DNA from: UBA4782 sp034429195
Lineage (GTDB): Bacteria; Chloroflexota; Anaerolineae; Anaerolineales; Anaerolineaceae
NCBI GenBank assembly: GCA_034429195.1
Contig: DAOUGQ010000006.1
Coordinates: 62,001 to 126,000, forward strand
Length of the DNA stretch: 64,000 nt
Reading direction: 5' to 3'
The position numbers and the translations under genes are program-made. A model generated the notes under the pieces. It saw only the letters and a program-made list of their open reading frames with translations, was not told the origin of the DNA and did no database searches. Positions 44,305 through 53,805 of the stretch are shown piece by piece (position 1 is the first letter of the stretch; every line of letters starts with the position of its first letter).

Positions 44305-45183
44305 TCAGGAGAAAGGAACCGATAAGTCTTTCAGTCGCCAGAGGTAGGGATTGCCGTTTTCAGGATTTTCTAAAGGTAGCAAGATGTCTTTTTCTGCCAG
44401 TTTTTGAAGCGTTTTACTTGTAATTTCGGGATGCCATCCGAATAATTTTTGAACATCAGATTGTGTAGATGCTCCAACCAGCTTGAAATAATTGCCTGCG
44501 AGGATCAATCTGGCTTGATCTTCATTGATATTCCGACTTTTTTCTTGAATATCCGGATAATGACGTGCAGTGATGTCATAAATATGGCTATAATGCCAGG
44601 CTCCAGCGTCACTAACGCCAACTGGTAAAACCTTGAATTCTGCCATGAGATCATTGAGTGCTCGGCTAAAAAGACCGTTTGTAGTTGAACTGAAAAGGTT
44701 GCTTGCTTTTCTAAGCGCAAGGGTATTGAGTGGACCTTCGCGGAGCAAAGCTTCATATACTGATCTTGCTGCAGCGGTCATTGTGCCTTGATAGTATTGA
44801 TCCAGGTAATCATGCTCCCAATCTCCAAAATTCGGAGATAACGCATAAAAATAAGGCAGCATATCAAGAGAAATGAAGGTATTTCTTTGACGCAACGTTC
44901 GAGAATAGTAAACGCGCCTTTTCCCCAAGAGACTGTCTTTCCAATCCCAGGTAATCTGCCCCGGGTCATCATGAGCATCTGGAACTGGTCGGTCACCAGC
45001 AGTAGCCACCCATAAGCTAGGAAGGATTATTCCTTTCACGGGCCAAAAGAAGACAAACCCACTTTGATTGAAGAATTGAACAGCTTCTTCACATGAGGAA
45101 AGGCGCAGACCAGGCTTTGTGCGATATGTATAAGATCTGTAAACATTGATAGCTTGTTTCAGGTCATTCATTATATTGATCAA
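44305..45183 (-). CDS. AlkZ/YcaQ-related winged-helix protein
   Basis: A 292-residue protein with winged-helix blocks like those of the HTH_42 family that includes the DNA glycosylase AlkZ: ARSVYEALLREGPLNTLALR, LAEFKVLPVG-type strand and the C-terminal TLQKLAEKDILLPL. TWDWKDSLLGKRRVYYSRTL near residue 80 is a further recognisable block. I cannot locate the catalytic Q-x-Q of true AlkZ, so glycosylase activity is doubtful. The frame opens at TTG 45183 directly on the thiolase stop; ATG 45171 is an alternative. Co-transcribed with the thiolase gene. Confidence 0.5.
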   Translation of the reverse strand: MINIMNDLKQAINVYRSYTYRTKPGLRLSSCEEAVQFFNQSGFVFFWPVKGIILPSLWVATAGDRPVPDAHDDPGQITWDWKDSLLGKRRVYYSRTLRQRNTFISLDMLPYFYALSPNFGDWEHDYLDQYYQGTMTAAARSVYEALLREGPLNTLALRKASNLFSSTTNGLFSRALNDLMAEFKVLPVGVSDAGAWHYSHIYDITARHYPDIQEKSRNINEDQARLILAGNYFKLVGASTQSDVQKLFGWHPEITSKTLQKLAEKDILLPLENPENGNPYLWRLKDLSVPFS

Positions 45184-46337
45184 GGTTCTCTCACCAGGAT
45201 ATGGGTAATGATATTTGATCCGCTGCCACCGATATTTTGTGTCATACCCACGCGGGCGTCTGGTACCTGTGTCTGTCCTGCTTCTCCCCTTAGCTGCTGA
45301 ACAACTTCAACAATTTGATACATGCCTGTAGCGCCAACCGGATGACCACGTGCTTTCAAGCCTCCTCGTGTTGCGATGGGAATGCGCCCAGTTGGTGTAA
45401 TTTCATTGTCCAAAGCAAGCCGGGGGCCTTGCCCTCGTTCAGCAAACCCGCAAGCTTCAAGAGATAATGTTGCCATAATAGTGAATGCATCATGTAACTC
45501 GAATACATCAATGTCCGCAGGGGTAAAACCTGATTGGTTATAAGCGGCTTTGGACGATTTTTCTGCCGCAAATAACCATAAAGGATCTTTTCTATTATGG
45601 ATCGCAATGGCATCTGTAGATGCAGCTGAACCAGCAACACGGATACGTTTTTTTCTTGAATTATTCAACTGTTCCAATGGGACGATAATGGCAGCTGCAG
45701 CACCATCACCCACTGGAGAAGCATCCATGATATTAATGGGGTCTGCGACGATATGGGCTTTAAGAAAGTCATCTACTGTGATTTTGTTGTGAAAACGCGC
45801 ATACGGGTTATGCATCGCATTGGCATGAGCATTAATAGAGAAATTGGCAAAGTCTGTATGTTTCCAGCCATATTCAAAAATATATCTCTGCATGATCAGT
45901 GCATTCAAAGCAACAAAAGATGTGCCCATATCCGATTCGTAATCAGCATCTGCAGCTGTTGCCAGATCACTGGTGATTTCAGAAATGGGGGAGTCGGTCA
46001 TTTTTTCAACACCAACAGCAATCGCAGAAGATACTTCACCTGAAGCAACTGCCATGACCGCTGATCGAAAAGCAGCTGCACCTGAGCTGCAGGCAGCTTC
46101 AATTCTTAATCCTTCGTGATACCGCATTCCCACCCAATCAGCGATGTAACTGCCTAAATGTTGTTGTTTATTTGCAGAACCAGACATCATATTTCCCACA
46201 TACAGCGAATCGACCTGCTGTGTCTCTGCATCAGCCATGGCAGCGAATATGGCATTACCTGCCAATTCTTTTAATGACAGATCCCAATGCTCATCAATTT
46301 TTGTTTGTCCGATCCCAATAACTGCAACATCTCTCAT
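45180..46337 (-). CDS. Thiolase (archaeal-type acetyl-CoA acetyltransferase)
   Basis: A 385-residue thiolase of the SCP2/archaeal acetoacetyl-CoA thiolase type. The nucleophilic Cys lies in EAACSSGAAAF (about residue 82), ELHDAFT holds the conserved His, and GGLKARGHPVGATG is the C-terminal His loop; the second catalytic Cys of biosynthetic thiolases is replaced as usual in this subgroup. In archaea the homologue works with a DUF35 protein and HMG-CoA synthase at the head of the mevalonate pathway, but neither neighbour is present here. ATG 46337 is preferred because GGATGA precedes it. Fatty-acid degradation is the alternative role. Confidence 0.85.
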   Translation of the reverse strand: MRDVAVIGIGQTKIDEHWDLSLKELAGNAIFAAMADAETQQVDSLYVGNMMSGSANKQQHLGSYIADWVGMRYHEGLRIEAACSSGAAAFRSAVMAVASGEVSSAIAVGVEKMTDSPISEITSDLATAADADYESDMGTSFVALNALIMQRYIFEYGWKHTDFANFSINAHANAMHNPYARFHNKITVDDFLKAHIVADPINIMDASPVGDGAAAAIIVPLEQLNNSRKKRIRVAGSAASTDAIAIHNRKDPLWLFAAEKSSKAAYNQSGFTPADIDVFELHDAFTIMATLSLEACGFAERGQGPRLALDNEITPTGRIPIATRGGLKARGHPVGATGMYQIVEVVQQLRGEAGQTQVPDARVGMTQNIGGSGSNIITHILVREP

Positions 46338-46466
46338 AGAATTCATCCGTGTATGATCAAATTTATTTCTCTACAGCCATTATAAGCAGGCAATCTCTCA
46401 CAAACTATCAGGTATTGGTAAATGAAAAGTTGTTGATGGGGTACAGTATAATACAGCCAGACATTC

Positions 46467-46506
46467 TGTGACAATTATGAAAATAAAGTAGATAATCGTT
46501 GTCACA
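46467..46506. promoter_or_regulatory. Inverted repeat TGTGACAA...TTGTCACA in the thiolase-cyclase intergenic region
   Basis: Perfect 8-nt arms at 46467-46474 and 46499-46506 are separated by 24 nt. The region lies between divergent genes, and a TATAAT box sits at 46447-46452. It may be a regulator site for a looping or tandem dimer, or an RNA hairpin in the 120-nt cyclase leader. Confidence 0.35.
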
Positions 46507-46576
46507 TAATAAATAAACTGCAAAAATTAAATATTCCTCTTATACAAATCGGTTATGCTTAACAAAGGAGACCAAG

Positions 46577-47215
46577 ATGCGAGAAATTATTGATATTACG
46601 TTGACGATCAGCCCTTCTTTGCCTGTGTGGCCAGGAGACCCGAAAGTATCCCTGGAACGATTCAATAAAATGGAAGAAGGTGCTATTGCGAATATTTCTA
46701 AAATGAATTTGGGCGTTCATACTGGAACCCATGTAGATGCTCCTTATCATTTTATCCCTGGAGGTGATACAGTTGATCATCTTAACCTGGATATCCTGGT
46801 TGGAAATGTACAGGTTGTTTTTGTTGATGTTTCAGGGGATACGATCGAAGTAGATGATCTGCGAAAAGCTGGGATCAAATCGGATACAACGCGTCTGATC
46901 ATTAAGACACGGAATTCTGAGTATTGGGATCACATCGAAAATGGATTTCAAGAAGGGTTTGCTGCGTTATCTCCAGAAGCATCAAGGTATCTGGTTGATA
47001 AGGGGATCAAACTGGTTGGGATCGATTATCTCTCCATTGCACCATTCAATCGTGGTCAGGCTACCCACGAAGTATTATTGAAATCTCAGATGATCGTTGT
47101 TGAAGGCCTTGATCTACGAAAAGTGCAACCAGGAAATTACTCGTTGGTTTGCTTGCCTTTAAAATTAAAAGATACTGATGGTTCTCCCGCACGAGTGATC
47201 TTGATTAATGAGTGA
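46577..47215 (+). CDS. Cyclase family metal-dependent hydrolase (kynurenine formamidase-like)
   Basis: A 212-residue protein of the PF04199 cyclase family. IIDITLTISPSLPVWPGDP is the typical start and HTGTHVDAPYHF (about residue 52) the metal-binding signature H-x-G-T-H-x-D-x-P-x-H. GIDYLSIAPF and the C-terminal VCLPLKLKDTDGSPARVIL are also conserved. Family members hydrolyse N-formylkynurenine or isatin; there are no tryptophan-degradation genes beside it, so the substrate is open. AAAGGAG lies 7 nt upstream of the ATG. The aminotransferase gene follows 46 nt later. Confidence 0.88.
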   Translation: MREIIDITLTISPSLPVWPGDPKVSLERFNKMEEGAIANISKMNLGVHTGTHVDAPYHFIPGGDTVDHLNLDILVGNVQVVFVDVSGDTIEVDDLRKAGIKSDTTRLIIKTRNSEYWDHIENGFQEGFAALSPEASRYLVDKGIKLVGIDYLSIAPFNRGQATHEVLLKSQMIVVEGLDLRKVQPGNYSLVCLPLKLKDTDGSPARVILINE

Positions 47216-47261
47216 AATAAGCAGGACTATAATTTAAGAATAACCAACACTGGAGGGAACC

Positions 47262-48608
47262 ATGTATAACCTGCCTGATGATGAGATTCTTCCTCTTTCG
47301 ATGGACCATAATTTTTGGACCTGGAGTGCTCAATCCAAAGTGGATGTAATTCCCCTAAAAAAGGCTGAGGGGGTGTATTTCTGGGATGTTAACGGAAAGC
47401 GATACCTTGATTTTAACTCGATGGTCATGAATGTGAATATTGGCCATGGTGATAAACGGGTGGAAGAGGCGATCATAAAGCAGGTGAGCGAACTATCGAC
47501 TACAGGACCGCACATGGCAACCCGTCCCCGGGCATATTTGGGGAAGTTGTTAACGGAAATTACTCAAGGCAAGTTCAATCATTTCCTCTATACATTGGGT
47601 GGGTCAGATGCCAATGAGAATGCCATCAAACTGGCACGGATGTATACTGGCAAGCAAAAAATCCTCTCAAGGTACCGCTCTTATCATGGAGCAACCTATG
47701 GCGCAATTGCTGTAACAGGTGATCCACGCAGAGTGGCATGGGAACCAATGGTCATGCCAGGCGTGGTGCATTTTCTTGATCCGTATCGTTATCGATCTAC
47801 CTTTCATCAAAACCAGCCCAATGTGGATGAAGCCACTTTCAGCCAAGATTATCTAAATCATCTTGAAGAAATTATAAAGTATGAAGGACCACAAACTATT
47901 GCGGCGATCCTGCTGGAAACTGTTACAGGTACGAATGGGATCATCATTCCGCCAGCTGGATACCTGCAAGGTGTGCGTGAAATTTGTGATCACTACAATA
48001 TTCTCATGATTGCTGATGAAGTGATGAGTGGATTTGGACGTACTGGTAAGTGGTTTGCTGTTGACAATTGGGGAGTGACCCCTGACTTAATGACGATGGC
48101 AAAAGGTTTAACCTCAGGATATGCACCCCTTGGTGCAGTGGCGATACCCGAAAAAATATATCAATTCTTTGAAGATAAAGTATTTCATGGTGGATTGACC
48201 TATAATGGACATCCGATCTCCCTGGCTGCAGCGATCGCAGTCCTCCAAGTGATGCAACAGGATCATGTTGTGGAAAAAGCAGCATCAACTGGAACTGTAA
48301 TGTCAGAAATGATGGCTGAGCTGGTTGACCGACACCCATCCATAGGTGAAGTACGTTCTATCGGTTTATTTGGTGCAATCGAATTAGTGCGAGATAGAAA
48401 AACCCGCGAACCTCTTGCACCATTTAATGGTAGCAGCCCTGAAATGGTAGCACTTTCAAAAAAATGTAAAGAGCTAGGTTTATATATACACACTCACTGG
48501 AATGTTATTTTACTTATCCCGCCATTGATTATTACACCAGACCAACTGGAAGAAGGTTTTAACATTCTTGATAATGCATTAACTATTGCTGATGCAGCAG
48601 CAAAATAG
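47262..48608 (+). CDS. Class III PLP-dependent aminotransferase
   Basis: A 448-residue omega-aminotransferase. GGSDANENAIKLAR is the cofactor phosphate-binding stretch, LMIADEVMSGFGRTGKWFA contains the PLP-interacting Asp, and TMAKGLTSGYAPLGAVA the Schiff-base Lys (about residue 278). The N-terminal FWTWSAQSKVDVIPL and the C-terminal LYIHTHWNVILLIPPLII resemble taurine/beta-alanine:pyruvate aminotransferase relatives, but the amino donor is not predictable. GGAGGG lies 6 nt before the ATG. It sits between the cyclase and trxB genes, all same strand and closely spaced. Confidence 0.9.
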   Translation: MYNLPDDEILPLSMDHNFWTWSAQSKVDVIPLKKAEGVYFWDVNGKRYLDFNSMVMNVNIGHGDKRVEEAIIKQVSELSTTGPHMATRPRAYLGKLLTEITQGKFNHFLYTLGGSDANENAIKLARMYTGKQKILSRYRSYHGATYGAIAVTGDPRRVAWEPMVMPGVVHFLDPYRYRSTFHQNQPNVDEATFSQDYLNHLEEIIKYEGPQTIAAILLETVTGTNGIIIPPAGYLQGVREICDHYNILMIADEVMSGFGRTGKWFAVDNWGVTPDLMTMAKGLTSGYAPLGAVAIPEKIYQFFEDKVFHGGLTYNGHPISLAAAIAVLQVMQQDHVVEKAASTGTVMSEMMAELVDRHPSIGEVRSIGLFGAIELVRDRKTREPLAPFNGSSPEMVALSKKCKELGLYIHTHWNVILLIPPLIITPDQLEEGFNILDNALTIADAAAK

Positions 48609-48629
48609 GTTTATGATCAGGAGTCAGAA

Positions 48630-49601
48630 ATGGAATTTAATCTTTCTGGATTAGGAAAAAGGCAAAAAGCACTGATGGAAAAGGATGTCAAAGTGCTTGT
48701 TCTAGGTGCAGGTCCGGCAGGAATGACTGCTGCATTATATGCAGCCCGGGCAGAGTTGGAACCAATCGTGCTTACTGGCATGCAACTGGGGGGGCAGGCG
48801 GCCATTACACATACAATTGAAAATTATCCAGGTTTCCCAGAAGGAGTGGGTGGTTCAGAAATTGGAGACCTCTTTCAAAAACAAGCTGAAAGGTTTGGAG
48901 CAAAATTCGAATATGGTTCTGTTACTGAAGTGGATTTGACGAAACGTCCATTCAAGATTACAGCTGATAATGCAACTGTATATTTTGCACATACTTTGAT
49001 CATTTCGACAGGTGCAGATTCCATTCATTTGCAAGTTCCAGGTGAAGCTGAATTAACTGGAAAGGGGGTCTCTTATTGCGCAACATGCGATGGCTGGTTC
49101 TTTAAAAACAAGAAAGTTATTGTAGTAGGTGGGGGTGACAGCGCGCTGGAGGAAGCGATTTTCCTTACCAGATTTGCCAGTTCGGTAACGATTATTCACA
49201 GGCGTGACGCTCTTCGGGCTGGTGCAATTTTACAAAATCGGGCAAAAGAAAACCCAAAGATCAATTTTGTCTGGAATACTGTGGTCACGCAAATTGTAGG
49301 GGAAGAAAAAGTTTCTGCTGTAAAAACCCGAAATGTGCTGACAGGTGAAACTGGACAGATAGATACTGATGGTGTTTTTATTTTTATTGGTCATACACCC
49401 AATAGTTCTTTATTTAAAGGTCAGCTTACGCTTGACACTAATGGATTCATCGTAGTTGACAGACAAATGCAAACAAATATTGCTGGAGTATTTGCAGCGG
49501 GTGAAGTGGCAGATCCGCATTTCCGGCAGGTGATCACTTCTGCTGGAATGGGTGCATCAGCTGCCATTCAGGCAACCCGCTTCTTGGAAGCGAATAATTG
49601 A
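48630..49601 (+). CDS. trxB: Thioredoxin reductase
   Basis: NADPH-dependent flavoenzyme reducing thioredoxin. A 323-residue protein with FAD motif VLVLGAGPAGMTAALYAAR near residue 23, redox-active CATC (SYCATCDGWFF, about residue 150), NADPH-binding VIVVGGGDSALEEA, and VFAAGEVADPHFRQV, where the usual Asp of the FAD-binding A-G-D motif is Glu. AGGAG lies 8 nt upstream of the ATG. It could supply electrons to the glutaredoxin-like domain of the Sec-peroxiredoxin, which is only an inference. Confidence 0.94.
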   Translation: MEFNLSGLGKRQKALMEKDVKVLVLGAGPAGMTAALYAARAELEPIVLTGMQLGGQAAITHTIENYPGFPEGVGGSEIGDLFQKQAERFGAKFEYGSVTEVDLTKRPFKITADNATVYFAHTLIISTGADSIHLQVPGEAELTGKGVSYCATCDGWFFKNKKVIVVGGGDSALEEAIFLTRFASSVTIIHRRDALRAGAILQNRAKENPKINFVWNTVVTQIVGEEKVSAVKTRNVLTGETGQIDTDGVFIFIGHTPNSSLFKGQLTLDTNGFIVVDRQMQTNIAGVFAAGEVADPHFRQVITSAGMGASAAIQATRFLEANN

Positions 49602-49607
49602 ATTTCT

Positions 49608-51293
49608 TTATTTGTTGGTAACAATTTGTTTTTGACGAGATTTACGGGAGAGGTTCTTTTCCACGAAAAGGCTTTCTCCCGTAAATGGGTCCTGCTCGGT
49701 GTAATACATAACACTGGCATATGTAGAAGGTAATGGGGTAAATACCTGCACCTGTTCTGGGTTAATATGTAGTTTTTGACTGGTGAATTGCCGTAATGAA
49801 TGCATTTCACGGTCAGAGCAGCCTGGATAAGCCGCAATAAAGTAGTAAGTTAAGAATTGTTTTTTATCGAATTTACTGTTGGCTTCATCAAATCTTCGTT
49901 TAAACTCTAATAATGCAAATGTACCAGTTTTGCCCATCTTTTCCAAAACTGTTGGGTCGGTGTGTTCAGGGGCGATTTTCAATTGACCAGAAACATGATG
50001 CTGAACGATTTCCTCCAGGTATTCTTGACCAGATTGCTTATCATCCAGCACCATATCATATCGAATTCCTGAAGCAACAAAAACCTTTTTAACGCCCTTG
50101 ATTTTCCGCACAGAACGTAATAAAGCAATCTGTTTTTTATGATCAATTTTGAGAAGCGGGCAGACCTTTGGATACAGACAGCGTTTATCTTTACAGCAAC
50201 CCTGTAATATTTTCTTCTGACACTCGATGCTGTACATATTTGCTGTCGGACCACCTAAATCCTGAATGTACCCCTTGAATTCCGGGTGATTCATCAATTG
50301 CTCGATTTCGCTGATGATCGATTGTTCACTGCGCCAGCGAACTGTTCGACCTTCGTGGACGGCAATAGAGCAAAAATTACATTCTCCGTAACATCCTCGA
50401 TGAGTTGCAACGGAGAAGCGGATGGTCTCCAGCGCTTTGACACTCCCTTGCCGGGCATAGTATGGATGCAGGTCACGAGTGTAATGTACACGATGAAAAT
50501 CATCCATCATCGCAGTTGTGGGGTATGGGTAAGGTGGATTGTGTATTAAGAAACGATCCCCTTTTTGTTGCGCCATCCCCTTAGCAGTTACTGGATCATT
50601 GTTCTGATAAAACTGGTGGAACATGGTGATGAAAGTATTTTTATCTGTCTGACAGGCTTCAAAACTGGGAAGGGTGAGGTAATTATTAGGGACGAGCTTA
50701 CTTAAATAGCAAAGCCCTCTTATCGCAGTGACATCTGTTCCATCTCGCAAAGCATTTGCCAGATCGATGATGCTTTGTTCTGCCATTCCATACAGCAAAT
50801 AATTTGCTTTGGAATCAAACAGGATAGGGGCGCGTAATTTATCAGTCCAATAGTCGTAATGGGTGACCCGTCGTAAACTGGCTTCAATCCCTCCTAGAAC
50901 AATTGGACGAGTGGCTTTGTAATATCTTCGAATTAGATTGGAATACACTATCACTGCCCGATCAGGACGGCGATCGTTGATCCCTCCGGGGGTGTAATCG
51001 TCACTCTTCCGTTTTTTTAAAGTTGCTGTGTAATTCGCTACCATCGAATCCACACACCCACCAGAAACCCCCCAAAATAAACGCGGTTCACCAAGCCGGG
51101 TGATATCTTCTGGTTTGTCTATAGCGGGTTGAGCGATGATACCCACCCGGTAGCCCGCTTTTTGCAGAATTCTTCCAATCACTGCAATACCAATGAACGG
51201 GCTGTCAATGTAAGAATCACCGCTGATCAAGATGACATCCAAAGCATCCCAGCCAAGGATTTTAACTTCCTGAAGGGTAGTGGGTAAGAACAT
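49608..51293 (-). CDS. ygiQ: YgiQ-family radical SAM protein (UPF0313)
   Basis: A 561-residue radical SAM protein. The N-terminal B12-binding-like region (DVILISGDSYIDSPFIG) is followed by VVLGGIEASLRR-type and RAPILFDSKANYLLYG blocks, and the cluster motif CX3CX2C in HRGCYGECNFCSI (about residue 298). A second Cys group (CQKKILQGCCKDKRCLYPKVC) lies near residue 335. Family function is unknown. It ends 6 nt from the convergent trxB end. Confidence 0.9.
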   Translation of the reverse strand: MFLPTTLQEVKILGWDALDVILISGDSYIDSPFIGIAVIGRILQKAGYRVGIIAQPAIDKPEDITRLGEPRLFWGVSGGCVDSMVANYTATLKKRKSDDYTPGGINDRRPDRAVIVYSNLIRRYYKATRPIVLGGIEASLRRVTHYDYWTDKLRAPILFDSKANYLLYGMAEQSIIDLANALRDGTDVTAIRGLCYLSKLVPNNYLTLPSFEACQTDKNTFITMFHQFYQNNDPVTAKGMAQQKGDRFLIHNPPYPYPTTAMMDDFHRVHYTRDLHPYYARQGSVKALETIRFSVATHRGCYGECNFCSIAVHEGRTVRWRSEQSIISEIEQLMNHPEFKGYIQDLGGPTANMYSIECQKKILQGCCKDKRCLYPKVCPLLKIDHKKQIALLRSVRKIKGVKKVFVASGIRYDMVLDDKQSGQEYLEEIVQHHVSGQLKIAPEHTDPTVLEKMGKTGTFALLEFKRRFDEANSKFDKKQFLTYYFIAAYPGCSDREMHSLRQFTSQKLHINPEQVQVFTPLPSTYASVMYYTEQDPFTGESLFVEKNLSRKSRQKQIVTNK

Positions 51294-51302
51294 AAGATGA
51301 TA

Positions 51303-51337
51303 TTACTCCCCTTCTTAGAAATCAGGAAGGGGAGTAA
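51303..51337. terminator. Strong hairpin between the LysM gene and ygiQ
   Basis: A perfect 12-bp stem TTACTCCCCTTC / GAAGGGGAGTAA with an 11-nt loop. No long T-tract follows on the minus strand, so it may act as an mRNA-processing or attenuating hairpin rather than a full terminator. Confidence 0.5.
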
Positions 51338-51368
51338 GAAAGTCCAATTTATTTCAAAATAATACTCA

Positions 51369-52517
51369 TCATGGTGTGGGCGTAGGGGAGGTAGAACTCC
51401 ACCAGCTAAAGACCCTGGCATCGCTGGTTGCACCAGCAGATTCCCAGATCGCCTGCCCATCTTTGTCTGTACCTGTCTTGCGAACCGGTTGGACAGTCCA
51501 ACGGAAGATGTGAGGTACAACATCGTTGGGGCGAAGGCTTGTTGGAACGATCATGCTGGTATCAGTTTCATACTGAACCACTTTCTTGCCGGTGCCTGAA
51601 GTAACATCGATAATTGTCACCTGATAAGCTTCGTTTTCGCGTAAAGTACCTACAGAAGCCCATTGTAAAGTGATGGTATCGCTAGCACTTGTGTAAGAAT
51701 TCCCATCAGCTGGCAGTAAAAGGTTGGGAGCCAGGTAAGGTGGCGGTGGTGTTGATGTGGGGGTAGGGCCTGGCGTTGGGTTGCGTTCGCATAATGGGAT
51801 TATTAAGGTTCGACCTGCATAAACGGTATCACCTGTCAGTCCATTATATTCGCGGATCACATCTGTACTTACATTGTATGCGTTAGCAATGCCACTGAGC
51901 GTATCATTTTCGCTAACGGTATATTCAACCTTTTCACACGCTGCATCCGTAGCTTCAGCTCCACTCAGCGTACTGGTTGGTTGTGGAGATGCTGTAGGGG
52001 TTGGTTGAGGGATAAGCAAGACCTGTCCTACAGAAAGTACGCCACAATCAGTACCAAGATTATTCAGCACTACAATGCTTTGCAATGAGACATTGAAAAA
52101 AGCTGCAATGGTAGAGCAGTAATCGCCAGCTTTGACAGTATATTCGATGGGCGGAAGTGGCGTGAAAGTAGGCAAAGGTGATGCGGTCATCGTTGGTGAA
52201 GGAGTAAGGGTTTGAGTAGGGGTGGTAGTGATAGTGGGCGTAACGGTAGGTTCGACCACACGACCCGTTCCACGTAAAACTCCAAAAACCACAGCGGCAC
52301 CAATCCCTACCAGCAAAACCATCAAAGCGATGGCAATGGGCAGGTTCAGAGTGATCTCTGGTAGCCGCGGACCCTGTGCAGCTTTTGTTTCTTTACTTGA
52401 TCCAGCTGCCTTACCGAAACTTCTCCCGCAGACAAGACAGCGAGTTGCATTTTCGCTGTTTTTTGATCCGCAGGTTGGACAGATTTTTGTTGTTGTTTGA
52501 TTAGTTTCAGGACTCAT
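51369..52517 (-). CDS. Zinc-ribbon, transmembrane, double-LysM cell-envelope protein
   Basis: A 382-residue protein with a cytoplasmic four-Cys zinc ribbon at the N-terminus (ICPTCGSKNSENATRCLVCG), one transmembrane helix (LPIAIALMVLLVGIGAAVVF), and a Thr/Pro-rich linker. Two LysM domains follow (YTVKAGDYCSTIAAFFNVS and YTVSENDTLSGIANAYNVS), then a C-terminal Fn3-like domain (SASDTITLQWASVG). LysM domains bind peptidoglycan or related glycans. ATG 52517 is preferred to 52568 because a TATAAT box falls between them. The combination of zinc ribbon and LysM is a recurring Anaerolineae architecture as far as I recall. Confidence 0.8.
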   Translation of the reverse strand: MSPETNQTTTKICPTCGSKNSENATRCLVCGRSFGKAAGSSKETKAAQGPRLPEITLNLPIAIALMVLLVGIGAAVVFGVLRGTGRVVEPTVTPTITTTPTQTLTPSPTMTASPLPTFTPLPPIEYTVKAGDYCSTIAAFFNVSLQSIVVLNNLGTDCGVLSVGQVLLIPQPTPTASPQPTSTLSGAEATDAACEKVEYTVSENDTLSGIANAYNVSTDVIREYNGLTGDTVYAGRTLIIPLCERNPTPGPTPTSTPPPPYLAPNLLLPADGNSYTSASDTITLQWASVGTLRENEAYQVTIIDVTSGTGKKVVQYETDTSMIVPTSLRPNDVVPHIFRWTVQPVRKTGTDKDGQAIWESAGATSDARVFSWWSSTSPTPTP

Positions 52518-52621
52518 AGTTTTATCCCGGGAGAATTGGACCCGATCGAAAAAATTATACCATAGCAAGAGATTGATACAGGTTATCCCTGAATTCTGTC
52601 AAGTATCTCAAACTGCAAGGG

Positions 52622-52627
52622 TATAAT
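52622..52627 (+). promoter_or_regulatory. -10 box predicting leaderless hemW mRNA
   Basis: A perfect TATAAT ends 6 nt before the GTG start at 52634, with no ribosome-binding site between. This also supports choosing the GTG. Confidence 0.5.
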
Positions 52628-52633
52628 CATTTT

Positions 52634-53803
52634 GTGTATAGTTTATATATTCATATTCCTTTCTGTCAAAGGCGCTGCACCTACTGTGATTTCTTCACTC
52701 GTGCAGGGATGACGCGGTTCATTCCAGAGTATGTAGAAAGTGTTGTTCGTGAGATCAAGCTGATGAGCGCATCATCGGAAGAAAAGTTGTGTGTGCATAC
52801 TGTATATATTGGCGGAGGCACACCCTCGCTGATGGAACCCAGCCATATTGAGAATATCCTGAATGTAATACGCCAGGAATTTAATCTGATAAACGAAGCT
52901 GAGGTCAGTATGGAAGCCAACCCCGGTACTGTATCGAGGGATAAGTTGCTTGCTTTTCGAAAGAGTGGGATCAACCGAATCAGTTATGGCGTGCAATCCT
53001 TTCAACCGGATGATTTGAAATTATTGGGTCGTATCCATACTACAGAAGAGGTAAAAACAGCTGTACTATTAGCCCGTGAAGTTGGTTTTGACAACCTCAA
53101 TCTAGATTTAATATATGGCTTACCAGAGCAAAAAATTGAAATGTGGAAAGATACATTACAACAGGCATTGGCTCTGCAGCCAGAACACATCTCACTATAT
53201 TCACTTACTTTAGAAGCGGGAACGTGGATGAATCATCAGGTTCAGAGCGGAAAAATTCCAGCACCCGATGATGATCTGGCAGCAGACATGTATGCCCTGG
53301 CAGAAAGCTTTTTAAGTAAAGAATTCCGCCATTATGAAATATCTAATTGGGCTGCTGAAAGGAATGGGAAATCGCTGGAATGCCGTCATAATCTGCAATA
53401 CTGGCTAAATGAGCCATATTTTGGTTTTGGTGCAGGAGCACATGGCTGTATTGCGGGTTTCCGGTTTGCCAACATTGCAGACATTCAGAAATATATCATC
53501 CGGATTAAACGGGCGGAGAACATGCAATTTCCCTTTTCTCCTGCGAATGATTCTCGAATTGAAAATGATGTTACAGCAGAAATGAACGAGACGATGATGC
53601 TAGGGCTACGGCTTACCGAAGAAGGTGTCTCACGGCAGCGCTTTCGAGATAGATTTGGCAAAGAGATGGAAGTCATTTATAAAGAATCCATTGAAAAATT
53701 GATCAGCCAGGGATTAATTTACTGGGATGATGAAAAAACCCGATTAAGGTTGACAGATAGGGGGCGATTATTAGGGAATAGGGTATTTATGGAATTTGTG
53801 TAA
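52634..53803 (+). CDS. hemW: Radical SAM heme chaperone HemW
   Basis: A 389-residue member of the coproporphyrinogen dehydrogenase-like family. YIHIPFCQRRCTYCDF (residues 4-19) gives the CX3CX2C cluster but the fourth Cys of true HemN (CX2CXC) is absent, F following, which is the mark of HemW. VYIGGGTPSLM and SYGVQSF are further signatures, and the C-terminal HemN domain (GVSRQRFRDRFG) is complete. Start is GTG 52634, 6 nt behind a TATAAT box. Its end is 2 nt from the convergent L,D-transpeptidase gene. Confidence 0.92.
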   Translation: MYSLYIHIPFCQRRCTYCDFFTRAGMTRFIPEYVESVVREIKLMSASSEEKLCVHTVYIGGGTPSLMEPSHIENILNVIRQEFNLINEAEVSMEANPGTVSRDKLLAFRKSGINRISYGVQSFQPDDLKLLGRIHTTEEVKTAVLLAREVGFDNLNLDLIYGLPEQKIEMWKDTLQQALALQPEHISLYSLTLEAGTWMNHQVQSGKIPAPDDDLAADMYALAESFLSKEFRHYEISNWAAERNGKSLECRHNLQYWLNEPYFGFGAGAHGCIAGFRFANIADIQKYIIRIKRAENMQFPFSPANDSRIENDVTAEMNETMMLGLRLTEEGVSRQRFRDRFGKEMEVIYKESIEKLISQGLIYWDDEKTRLRLTDRGRLLGNRVFMEFV

Positions 53804-53805
53804 CC

